From JAAYLN01 sp964592855 (GTDB taxonomy: Bacteria > Verrucomicrobiota > Kiritimatiellia > RFP12 > JAAYLN01): DNA of 8,965 nucleotides. The stretch lies in the NCBI GenBank assembly GCA_964592855.1, contig CAZQKI010000184.1:1-8965 (forward strand), given 5' to 3'. The first letter of the stretch is position 1; the number at the start of each line of letters is the position of its first letter. This document shows, piece after piece, positions 1-6,178 of the stretch. The position numbers and the translations under genes are program-made. The notes below the pieces were generated by a model. That model was not told the DNA's origin. It made no database searches and saw nothing but the letters and a program-made list of their open reading frames with translations.

Positions 1-2
1 TG

Positions 3-1823
3 ATGATCCCGAAAGTCTGGAAAAGCAACATGGGCTGGCGCCACCGCGAGCGCCTGCAGCGGGAGGCGGGTGCGCTGGCCGCCCGTTCGGTTCCGCCGCA
101 GTCAACGGAGGCGTGGGACGTGCGGCGCCGCGAACTCCGCGGCCAGTTGGCGGAGCGGCTCAAGCTGACGGAAGACGCTACCCCCGTGGACTTCCGGGTG
201 CATCGGTCCATTGCGCGCGAGGGCTATCGGATTGACCTGGTCTCGTATGCCTCCGGCTCGCCGGAAATCCGGGTGACGGCTGCGCTCTATGTCCCCGACG
301 GCCCGGGGCCGTTTCCCGCCGTGCTGAACCTGCATGGCCATTGGCAGCAGGGCCACCTGGCTGCGCGGGTTCAGGAACGGGGGCACGTGCTGGCGCAGCA
401 TGGCTTCGTCGTGCTCTCGCCCGATGCCCCCGGCACCGGCGAGCGCAGCGTGGGCGAGGGGCTCCTCCGCTACCACGGCGGCGCAGCCGGAGCGGGGCTT
501 TATCTGATCGGCGATTCGCTCCTGGGCTGGCAGGTGCGCGACAACCGGCGCGCGATCGATGTGCTCTGCGCCAGGCCGCAGGTCGACCCCGCGCGCATCG
601 GCGTGACCGGCGCCTCCGGCGGCGGCAATCAGACGATGTGGATCTCCGCGTGCGACGACCGCGTGAAGGCCTGCGTCCCCGTCGTCTCCGCAGGCACCTT
701 CGCCGCCTATGTCTCGGAGCGCAACTGCATCTGCGAGACCTTGCCCGGCGGCCTCACCTTCATGGAGGAGTGGGAACTGCTGGGGCTGATCGCGCCGCGC
801 CCCGTGCTGCTGCTGAACGCCTACAAGGACTCGTCCCCGGCCTTCGGCCCGGAGGCGGTGACGCGCACGGCGCAGGCGTTGCGGGATCTGTATGCGCTGT
901 GGCACGCCGACGAGAAATTCGACTCGCGCATCATCAACCTGCCGCACGGCTTCTGGCCGGAGATGCTGTCCGCCATGCTGGGCTGGATGAAGTACTGGCT
1001 GAAGGGCGAAGGCCCCGGCTTCTCCCTGGAGCTTCCCCCGATCATGCCGGAGGACGAGGCGGCGATGCGCTGCTTCGCGAGCGGTTCCTGGCCGGCGGCC
1101 ACGCAGGCGTATGCCGCGAACAAGGAGACCCTGCTGGCGGCCCTGCCCTCCGCGCCTGCCGGGATGAAGGATGCGACGGTGCTGCGGATGGAACTGGCGA
1201 AGTGCATCGGCTATGGCGTGGTGCGGGGCGTGCCGGATGTGGATGAAGGCCATGCACAGGGTCCCGAGTCCATCGCCCGGGCCGTGCTGGAGTCGCCCCG
1301 GGGGCTGGCGCTGCCGGTGGTGATCCGCGAGGCGCAGCAGGATTCGCCGGTCGTGAATTTGATTGTCGGCGCGGCAGGCAAGTCCGGCCCGTTTGCCGCC
1401 GCGCGGTTTGCCGCGGCGGAGAGGGCGGTGGCGGTGGACCTGCCCGGCGTGGGCGAACTGGCGTGGGAAAGCGTGGAGCCGGTGGGCGGCGCCGTGCTGC
1501 ATGATACCGCCCGGGCTTGTCTCTGGCTGGGCTACACCCTGGCCGGCGAGTGGGCCGAGTGCGTCGCGGCGCTGGTCCATTGGGCGCAGGTGCGGTTCCC
1601 GGGCCGCACGCTCAGGTTGGTCGCCGATCGGGAGGCGGCCCTGGCCGTCCTGCTGGCGGCGGCGCTGGATCCCTGCACACGAACCTGCGAACGCGATCTT
1701 GCGGAATTGCCGGAGAGCCTGGTCGAATGCTATCGGGCGGAGGAATGCTCCCTGGCGATGATGATTCCCGGTCTTCTGAAATGGGGCGATCTGTATGGCA
1801 TCAAACAGCTGGCGACAGACTGA
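3..1823 (+). CDS. Alpha/beta hydrolase, acetyl xylan esterase / prolyl oligopeptidase-like, with degenerate second domain
   Basis: A 606-residue hydrolase of the acetyl-xylan-esterase-like alpha/beta fold group; the natural substrate (sugar ester, peptide or other) cannot be read from sequence. Visible: an HGHW oxyanion-type motif at residues 111-114, a DAPGTGER segment at 141-148, the nucleophile elbow GASGG with Ser205, an NAYKDSSPAFG loop offering Asp276 as acid, and LPHGFW with His315 as base. This gives a complete triad within about residues 70-335. Residues about 430-600 resemble the second hydrolase half found in tandem members (AVDLPGVGE, then helices and a beta strand), but the expected nucleophile elbow reads VADREAA, so this half is probably inactive. 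No signal peptide or membrane segment is seen, suggesting a cytoplasmic protein. The ATG lies in TGATG at the window edge, which could be a coupled start after an upstream gene, but the frame may also begin outside the window. Family confident, function not. Confidence 0.8.
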   Translation: MIPKVWKSNMGWRHRERLQREAGALAARSVPPQSTEAWDVRRRELRGQLAERLKLTEDATPVDFRVHRSIAREGYRIDLVSYASGSPEIRVTAALYVPDGPGPFPAVLNLHGHWQQGHLAARVQERGHVLAQHGFVVLSPDAPGTGERSVGEGLLRYHGGAAGAGLYLIGDSLLGWQVRDNRRAIDVLCARPQVDPARIGVTGASGGGNQTMWISACDDRVKACVPVVSAGTFAAYVSERNCICETLPGGLTFMEEWELLGLIAPRPVLLLNAYKDSSPAFGPEAVTRTAQALRDLYALWHADEKFDSRIINLPHGFWPEMLSAMLGWMKYWLKGEGPGFSLELPPIMPEDEAAMRCFASGSWPAATQAYAANKETLLAALPSAPAGMKDATVLRMELAKCIGYGVVRGVPDVDEGHAQGPESIARAVLESPRGLALPVVIREAQQDSPVVNLIVGAAGKSGPFAAARFAAAERAVAVDLPGVGELAWESVEPVGGAVLHDTARACLWLGYTLAGEWAECVAALVHWAQVRFPGRTLRLVADREAALAVLLAAALDPCTRTCERDLAELPESLVECYRAEECSLAMMIPGLLKWGDLYGIKQLATD

Positions 1824-3231
1824 CCCCGTGGCATTTGATCGAACGGCACCGCTTGTAGCGGAAGCCTTGAAGGTGGTGAGCCGCTTGCACGCGGCCGGTC
1901 AACAGACGCTGTTTGCCGGCGGCTGCGTGCGGGATTGCCTGCTGGACCGTCCGATCAAGGACATCGACATCGCCACTTCCGCCGTCCCCGAGGCGATCGA
2001 GGCGGCGTTCGCGGGCCAGACCTACGCGGTGGGTCGCGCCTTCGGCGTGATCGTCGTCAGGATGGGCGGCTTCAATTTCGAAGTGGCGACGTTTCGCGCG
2101 GATGGAGACTACCGCGATGGACGCCATCCCGAGTCGGTCCGCTATGCCGATGCCGCCGCCGATGCCCAGCGGCGCGATTTCACGGTGAACGGCCTCTTCT
2201 TCGATCCCATCCGCGGGCAGCTGCTCGATTTCGTCCAGGGACAGCGCGATCTGAAGGACAAATGCATCCGCGCCATCGGCGACCCCCGCGCGCGGTTTGC
2301 GGAGGATCGCCTCCGGCTGCTGCGCGCGGTTCGTTTCGCCTCCGTCCTGGGTTTTACCCTGGATCCCGCGACGGCAGAGGCCATCCGCGCCTGTGCGGCG
2401 GAGGGGCTCGGCCAGGTGAGCGCCGAGCGCATTGCCCAGGAGTTCACGCGCATGCTGGTCGAATCGCCCAAGCCCTCGGTGGCTCTGGAACTGCTCGATC
2501 AACTCGGACTGCTGCGGCAGTTCATGCCCGAAGTCGCCGCGCTTCGCGGCGTGCCCCAGCCCCCCGAGTTCCATCCCGAAGGGGATGTCTGGACGCATAC
2601 GCTCATGATGCTGGACCGGATGCCGGCCGGGCGTGAGGCGCATCTGGCGTATGGCGTCCTGCTGCATGATGTGGGCAAGGCGCAGACGACCTGCATCAAG
2701 AAGGATTGCCATGGAAATCCCGTCGTCCGCTCGCCGAACCACGTCACCGTGGGCGCGGCCATCGCCCAGGACGTCCTGGCCCGTCTGAAGCAGCCCGTGG
2801 CGCTCCGGGAAACCGTCGAGGCGCTGGTGCGCCGCCACATGACCTTCTCTGAGCTTCCCAACATGCGCCCGTCCACGCTCCGCCGCTTCCTGGGCGCAAC
2901 GACGTTTCCCCTCGACCTGGTGCTGCATCGCCTGGACGTCGCCTGCAGTTCGGGCGACGTTTCCATGCTGCGATATGCCGAAGCGAAGCTGGCCGAGTTC
3001 ACTTCCGAGGCCGTGCTGCCGAAATCATGGGTCATGGGCCGCGATCTCCTGGAGATGGGCATGACGCCGAATCCCGATATCGGACGCTGGGTGATGCGCG
3101 CCTACGACTACCAGCTCGATGGGCGGATTGCATCGCGGCAGGAGCTGCTGGTGCACATCTGTCAGGAGTGGAAGGCCGGCGTCACGCCAGATCGTCTAGA
3201 AAGCGTGCCAGCCCCGGAAGGCACCCGCTGA
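1795..3231 (+). CDS. cca: CCA tRNA nucleotidyltransferase with HD domain (class II, poly(A) polymerase-like)
   Basis: Adds or repairs the 3' CCA end of tRNAs from CTP and ATP in the cytoplasm. Class II nucleotidyltransferase signatures appear in order: GGCVRD (42-47), the metal-binding pair Asp56/Asp58 in KDIDIAT, FRADGDYRDGRHP (100-112), RRDFTVNGL (126-134), and IGDP followed by RFAEDRLRLLRAVRF, which contains the EDxxR nucleotide-selection motif (170-174). EDxxR favours a CCA-type enzyme over a true poly(A) polymerase. An HD phosphohydrolase domain follows: His268, LLHDVGK with His291-Asp292, His316, His348. The 478-residue length suits HD-containing forms. The ATG start at 1795 lies inside the upstream hydrolase gene (29-base overlap) behind only a weak GGGG at 1783-1786. 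An in-frame GTG at 1828, just past the upstream stop, is an alternative and would remove 11 non-conserved residues. A CC-only or A-only enzyme is not excluded. The 3' end overlaps the convergent gene by 50 bases. Confidence 0.92.
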   Translation: MASNSWRQTDPVAFDRTAPLVAEALKVVSRLHAAGQQTLFAGGCVRDCLLDRPIKDIDIATSAVPEAIEAAFAGQTYAVGRAFGVIVVRMGGFNFEVATFRADGDYRDGRHPESVRYADAAADAQRRDFTVNGLFFDPIRGQLLDFVQGQRDLKDKCIRAIGDPRARFAEDRLRLLRAVRFASVLGFTLDPATAEAIRACAAEGLGQVSAERIAQEFTRMLVESPKPSVALELLDQLGLLRQFMPEVAALRGVPQPPEFHPEGDVWTHTLMMLDRMPAGREAHLAYGVLLHDVGKAQTTCIKKDCHGNPVVRSPNHVTVGAAIAQDVLARLKQPVALRETVEALVRRHMTFSELPNMRPSTLRRFLGATTFPLDLVLHRLDVACSSGDVSMLRYAEAKLAEFTSEAVLPKSWVMGRDLLEMGMTPNPDIGRWVMRAYDYQLDGRIASRQELLVHICQEWKAGVTPDRLESVPAPEGTR

Positions 3232-4255
3232 TCGCGTCGCGGCAGTCGCAGTAGTCGCGCAGCGAGCCGCCCGCGGGGTCGTCGATGTCCGAGCCGTCGG
3301 CGGGTGTGCCGAAGCGCCGCAGCAGGAAGACCTTGTCGCGCGCGGCGGGGCACAGCTCCACGGCGTAGTCGAGATGGCTGCGCCCCATCGCGACGATCAA
3401 CGTGGCGGCCTGGATGCGGCCGAGGGTGAGCAGGCTGCTTGTGTGGTCCGCCAGCCCGAGCCGCCATTCGGCGACCGCCTGGTGCGCACGGGGCGAGGCC
3501 GGCAGCCCCGGCGTCGCCATCGTCCCGGCCGAAGCCACCCGCCAGATCGATTGCGACGTCAGACGGGCGCGCATCACCACCTCCGCCATGGGGCTGCGGC
3601 AGGTGTTGCCGGTGCAGACGAAGAGGAGGATCGGACCGTCGCCACGGACCTCGGGTCCGTCTGCGAGCGCGCGGGTCAGCTGATCGGCGCGGATGGCCCC
3701 TTCCCGGAGCATCGTCCAGGTGTCGGCGCCATCCTGCACCACGGTGCTGGCGACGCCGCCGCTGACGGGTCCGCCATCGATGACAAGATCCGCCAGCAGC
3801 CCGACATCCCGCAGCGCCTCCTGCGCCGTCAGCGCCGGCGCTTGTCCGGCGAGGTTGGCGCTCGTCACCCGCAGCAGGCCGCCGCAGGCCGCGATCAGAT
3901 CGCGGGCAAACGCATGGTCGGGCACACGCACCCCCTCGCGGCCTCCGCGGCAGTCCACCACCAGGGTCAGGGCACCGGGCCAGAAGGCCTGCGCCAGTCG
4001 CTTGGCGGCAGGGGAGAGGCTCCCCCCCAGGCTTTTGATCGCGGCGATGCCGGATGCCAGAAGCGCGATGGGCTTGTCTTCGGCGCGTCCCTTGATGGCG
4101 GTGATCCGTTCGATCGCCCGGGGGCATCCGGGGTGCGCCGCGAGGCCGTAGACGGTGTCGGTCGGCAGCACGACCACGCCCCCGCGCTTCAGCAGGGCAG
4201 CGGCTTCGGCCAGGATGGCGATGCGCGCCGCAGACGTGACGGTACGGAGCACCAT
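3182..4255 (-). CDS. Fusion: threonylcarbamoyl-AMP synthase (TsaC/Sua5/YrdC) + low-molecular-weight protein arginine/tyrosine phosphatase
   Basis: A 357-residue two-domain protein. Residues about 8-200 are a YrdC domain, which makes threonylcarbamoyl-AMP from threonine, bicarbonate and ATP for the t6A37 modification of ANN-decoding tRNAs. Signatures are PTDTVYGL (31-38), IKGR (54-57), FWPGALTLV (91-99) and TSAN (131-134). Residues about 208-357 are a low-molecular-weight phosphatase: P-loop CTGNTCR (Cys214 nucleophile, Arg220) followed by SPMAE, and a DIDDPAGGS loop with Asp326 as general acid. Thr218 inside the P-loop matches the Thr that makes Bacillus YwlE specific for phosphoarginine, where tyrosine phosphatases have Ile/Leu, so arginine phosphatase activity is predicted. 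The usual Sua5 C-terminal domain is absent. ATG at 4255 follows purE by 5 bases with GAAGGG (4270-4265) as ribosome site, so it is co-transcribed with purE. The frame is open further upstream, but that is purE read out of frame. In Bacillus the two activities are separate neighbouring genes, ywlC and ywlE. Confidence 0.9.
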   Translation of the reverse strand: MVLRTVTSAARIAILAEAAALLKRGGVVVLPTDTVYGLAAHPGCPRAIERITAIKGRAEDKPIALLASGIAAIKSLGGSLSPAAKRLAQAFWPGALTLVVDCRGGREGVRVPDHAFARDLIAACGGLLRVTSANLAGQAPALTAQEALRDVGLLADLVIDGGPVSGGVASTVVQDGADTWTMLREGAIRADQLTRALADGPEVRGDGPILLFVCTGNTCRSPMAEVVMRARLTSQSIWRVASAGTMATPGLPASPRAHQAVAEWRLGLADHTSSLLTLGRIQAATLIVAMGRSHLDYAVELCPAARDKVFLLRRFGTPADGSDIDDPAGGSLRDYCDCRDAISGCLPGLARFLDDLA

Positions 4256-4260
4256 CGGGT

Positions 4261-4788
4261 TCAGCCCTTCGCCGCTTGCAGGATCTCGGCGGCGACCCGG
4301 GCATCGCCCTCCTCGACCTTGCGCTGCAACGCGGCCTTGTAGCCGTGAAGCTTGACGCGCAGGTCCGGATCGGCGACCGCCAGGATCTGCACCGCGAGCA
4401 GGGCGGCGTTGACGGGGCCCGCGGAACCGAGCGTCACGGTTCCGACGGGAATGCCGGCCGGCATCTGGACGATGGCCAGGAGCGCATCCAATCCGTTGAG
4501 CGCACCGCCCGCGATGGGAATCCCCAGCACCGGGAGAATGGTGTGGGCCGCGAGGACGCCCCCGAGGTGCGCCGCGCCGCCGGCGGCGGCGATGATCACC
4601 CGCAGCCCGCGCGCCTCCGCGCTCGAGGCATAGGCGCTGGCCGCCGCCGGGGTGCGGTGGGCCGAGATCACGCGGGTTTCGCAAGGGACGTCGAACTCCC
4701 GGAGGAGTTCGGCCGCCTTGCGCACGAGCGGCCAGTCCGAGTCGCTTCCCATGACAATTCCGACAACAGGTTTGATTGTATTCGACAT
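4261..4788 (-). CDS. purE: N5-carboxyaminoimidazole ribonucleotide mutase (PurE)
   Basis: Catalyses the carboxyl shift from N5-CAIR to CAIR in de novo purine synthesis, in the cytoplasm, normally as an octamer. The 175-residue protein has the full PurE signature: GSDSDWP (14-20, phosphate/ribose binding), SAHRTP with the catalytic-region His44 (42-47), AAAGGAAHLGGV (67-78), GALNGLDAL (95-103) and QMPAGIPVGTV (108-118). Length is typical of bacterial PurE. The start is chosen at ATG 4788 because GAGGAG lies 4 bases upstream; a longer reading to a TTG at 4809 would run over this ribosome site and almost to the predicted transcription start. No purK (N5-CAIR synthase) is adjacent, so the partner must be elsewhere, or the enzyme could be a direct AIR carboxylase (class II), which I cannot rule out by eye. 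It is first in a two-gene unit with the TsaC-phosphatase fusion and has its own promoter. Confidence 0.96.
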   Translation of the reverse strand: MSNTIKPVVGIVMGSDSDWPLVRKAAELLREFDVPCETRVISAHRTPAAASAYASSAEARGLRVIIAAAGGAAHLGGVLAAHTILPVLGIPIAGGALNGLDALLAIVQMPAGIPVGTVTLGSAGPVNAALLAVQILAVADPDLRVKLHGYKAALQRKVEEGDARVAAEILQAAKG

Positions 4789-4792
4789 ACGG

Positions 4793-4798
4793 CTCCTC
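4793..4798 (-). promoter_or_regulatory. Ribosome binding site of purE
   Basis: On the minus strand GAGGAG stands 4 bases before the ATG at 4788. It fixes the purE start at MSNTIKP rather than at the in-frame upstream codons (ATG at 4800, TTG at 4809), which would place this site inside the coding region. Confidence 0.75.
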
Positions 4799-4821
4799 AT
4801 CAAAATCAAAAGACAGGCGAC

Positions 4822-4850
4822 ATACTAGCAGGTCGCGCCGGACAGTTCAA
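4822..4850 (-). promoter_or_regulatory. Predicted sigma70-type promoter of purE and the tsaC-phosphatase fusion
   Basis: Minus strand: -35 TTGAAC (4850-4845), a spacer of exactly 17 bases, and -10 TAGTAT (4827-4822), each box matching consensus at 4 of 6 positions. Transcription would begin near 4815, giving a leader of about 27 bases before the purE ATG. The -35 box overlaps the stop codon (4849-4847) of the upstream dehydrogenase gene, so purE probably does not depend on read-through. No PurR-like operator was recognised. Read by eye only. Confidence 0.6.
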
Positions 4851-5992
4851 TTTGCCTGTTCGCCTGCCGGTTCAAATCCGAACCGGTAGGGCAGCTTGAA
4901 GCGGTCGCGGATCGCCGTCATGACCTTCTGCAGGCTTGGCGGAACCGGGCAGCCGTGCGCGCACCGCTCCTGGCGCGCCTCCCACTCCTTTTCGCCTGCC
5001 GTGTAGATGCGGGCCCAGCCCGGCGCCTTCCGCGAGGCGCGCAACTCGCGGCAGATGCTGCCGGCGATCCGCTTGAAGGTGTCGAGTCCCATGAAGAAGG
5101 CGGGATTGATGGCGATGAAGAAGTGTCCGAGCGGGTAGGGGATGGCGTGCCCCGCGGCGTCGGTTCCATTGAGGGCCTTCATCCAGGCGCCATCCTGAAG
5201 GGCGGCGCTGAGGATTTCGACGACGGCGGCGTAGCCGTAGCCCTTGTAGCCGGCGGTCTCCTCGCCGATGCCGCCCAGCGGGGTGAGCGCGGCGGTGCCG
5301 GCCGTGAGGTCCTTGAGCACCTGCGCCGTGTCGGTCCGGGGTGTTCCGTCGCTCCCGATCACCCAACCGGGGGGGAGATCCCGGCCTTCCCGCCCGTAGA
5401 CCTCGATCTTGCCGCGCTGCGTGACGCTCGTGGCGCAGTCCAGGACAAACGGGAAGGGCTCGTCGGTGGGCAGTCCCCAGGTGAGGGGATTGGTTCCCAG
5501 CATGTTCTCGACGCCGCCGGTGGGGGCGATGGAGGGACGGGCGTTGGTGCCGGTGACGCCGATCATCCCCGCGTCGGTCGCCAGCGTCGCGTAGTAGCCG
5601 GCGATGCCGTAGTGGGTGGAGTTGCGGACGGCGACCATCCCCATGCCAAAGGTGCGTGCCTTTTCGATGGCGAGCTTCATGGCGTGGACGCTCACGACAT
5701 GGCCCAGGCCGTTGTGCCCGTCCAGAACGGCGGCGGTCAGGCGGTCCGTGACAACTTCGATCGCCGTGACGGGGTTCAGGATTCCCGCATCGATGCGGTC
5801 GAGGTAGATCGGCTTGAGACGCCCGATGCCGTGCGAGTCGATCCCCCGCTTGTCGGACTCGATCAGCACGTCCGCGACGATCCCGGCATCCTCCGCCGGC
5901 ACGCCCGCGGCCACGAGCGCATCGCGCATGAAGCGCTCCAGCGTTTCGAATTCGATTCGCGGGACTGCCGCACCTGTGTCGTTATCATTCAT
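4847..5992 (-). CDS. Type-2 malate/L-lactate dehydrogenase family NAD(P)-dependent oxidoreductase (Ldh2)
   Basis: A 381-residue member of the Ldh2 family, which is unrelated to classical LDH/MDH and includes malate, L-lactate, ureidoglycolate (AllD), sulfolactate, diketogulonate (YiaK) and pyrroline-carboxylate reductases. It interconverts a 2-oxo (or 2-imino) acid and its 2-hydroxy (or amino) acid with NAD(P)H; the substrate cannot be assigned. Motifs: SDKRGIDSHGIGRL (46-59), NSTHYG with the catalytic-type His127 (124-129), TNARPSIAPTGG (149-160), LGTNPL (165-170), GYKGYGYAAVVEILS (248-262) and HFFIAINPAFF (300-310), all in family order. The C-terminal tail carries a CAHGC pair not typical of the family as I recall it. 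ATG 5992 is preferred because AGGAG (6005-6001) lies 8 bases upstream; a TTG at 6043 would add 17 residues and coincides with a predicted -35 box. It is divergent from lon, and neighbours give no pathway clue. Confidence 0.88.
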   Translation of the reverse strand: MNDNDTGAAVPRIEFETLERFMRDALVAAGVPAEDAGIVADVLIESDKRGIDSHGIGRLKPIYLDRIDAGILNPVTAIEVVTDRLTAAVLDGHNGLGHVVSVHAMKLAIEKARTFGMGMVAVRNSTHYGIAGYYATLATDAGMIGVTGTNARPSIAPTGGVENMLGTNPLTWGLPTDEPFPFVLDCATSVTQRGKIEVYGREGRDLPPGWVIGSDGTPRTDTAQVLKDLTAGTAALTPLGGIGEETAGYKGYGYAAVVEILSAALQDGAWMKALNGTDAAGHAIPYPLGHFFIAINPAFFMGLDTFKRIAGSICRELRASRKAPGWARIYTAGEKEWEARQERCAHGCPVPPSLQKVMTAIRDRFKLPYRFGFEPAGEQAN

Positions 5993-6000
5993 GCCCGGTA

Positions 6001-6005
6001 CTCCT
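6001..6005 (-). promoter_or_regulatory. Ribosome binding site of the Ldh2-family gene
   Basis: Minus-strand AGGAG with an 8-base spacer to the ATG at 5992. It decides the start at MNDNDTG and argues against the in-frame TTG at 6043. Confidence 0.75.
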
Positions 6006-6014
6006 GATGGGTTC

Positions 6015-6043
6015 AGAGTAGTTGATTCGGGCAGGGATGGCAA
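6015..6043 (-). promoter_or_regulatory. Candidate promoter of the Ldh2-family gene
   Basis: Minus strand: -35 TTGCCA (6043-6038, 5 of 6 matches), a 17-base spacer, then a weak -10 TACTCT (6020-6015, 3 of 6). Initiation near 6008 would leave a very short leader just ahead of AGGAG. A different sigma factor or an activator-assisted promoter is equally possible. Confidence 0.4.
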
Positions 6044-6046
6044 CGT

Positions 6047-6074
6047 GGGATTGTTCGCCCGGGAGGGATTGTTC
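6047..6074 (+). repeat. 10-base direct repeat between the two divergent promoters
   Basis: GGGATTGTTC occurs exactly at 6047-6056 and again at 6065-6074, an 18-base period. The left copy ends 3 bases upstream of the -35 box of the leftward (dehydrogenase) promoter; the right copy ends 3 bases upstream of the -35 box of the rightward (lon) promoter. Placement and exactness suggest paired binding sites for a regulator, but no known operator was recognised. A shorter GGGAT also occurs at 6034-6038. Confidence 0.5.
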
Positions 6075-6077
6075 TAC

Positions 6078-6106
6078 TTGACACCCAAAGCCGTTCCTAG
6101 CAACAT
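6078..6106 (+). promoter_or_regulatory. lon: Candidate promoter of lon
   Basis: A perfect -35 hexamer TTGACA (6078-6083), then 17 bases, then a weak -10 CAACAT (6101-6106, 3 of 6). Initiation near 6113 would give a leader of about 66 bases before the lon ATG. No clear sigma32 heat-shock -10 and no CIRCE element were seen, so heat control is not supported from sequence. The -35 is convincing; the -10 is not. Confidence 0.5.
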
Positions 6107-6115
6107 CATGCTGTT
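6102..6115. promoter_or_regulatory. Near-perfect 14-base palindrome at the presumed lon transcription start (possible operator)
   Basis: AACATCATGCTGTT equals its reverse complement at 12 of 14 positions (arms AACA and TGTT around a CATG centre). It overlaps the predicted -10 box and start site of lon, where repressors commonly bind. It does not fit the LexA or CIRCE consensus as I know them. The regulator is unknown and chance is possible for a site of this length. Confidence 0.35.
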
Positions 6116-6165
6116 TTGGGACAAGTCCCGTCTGGTGTGCGGAATGTCTCCGGAGATCGATGGAA

Positions 6166-6170
6166 AAGGA
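6166..6170 (+). promoter_or_regulatory. lon: Ribosome binding site of lon
   Basis: AAGGA (within AAAAGGA, 6164-6170) lies 8 bases before the ATG at 6179. It supports starting Lon at MASKKKR rather than at the upstream in-frame TTG at 6116. Confidence 0.65.
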
Positions 6171-6178
6171 ACCAGCGC

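Noticed and set aside
102..1580. A 492-codon minus-strand frame opposite the hydrolase gene
   Set aside because: Composition is typical of antisense shadow and there are no motifs; the plus strand has a complete catalytic triad.
1801..2928. A 375-codon minus-strand frame opposite cca
   Set aside because: Shadow frame; the plus strand carries all CCA enzyme motifs in order.
3182..4684. Extension of the TsaC-phosphatase fusion to 500 codons, starting inside purE
   Set aside because: The added 143 residues are purE read out of frame and look like nothing known; ATG 4255 with GAAGGG upstream and a 5-base gap to purE is the natural start.
4955..6007. A 350-codon plus-strand frame opposite the dehydrogenase
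   Set aside because: Shadow frame lacking motifs; the minus strand matches the Ldh2 family end to end.
6078..6115. Sigma32 heat-shock promoter or CIRCE element for lon
   Set aside because: The -35 is sigma70-like, no CCCCAT-type -10 is found at the right spacing, and the CIRCE TTAGCACTC/GAGTGCTAA arms are absent.
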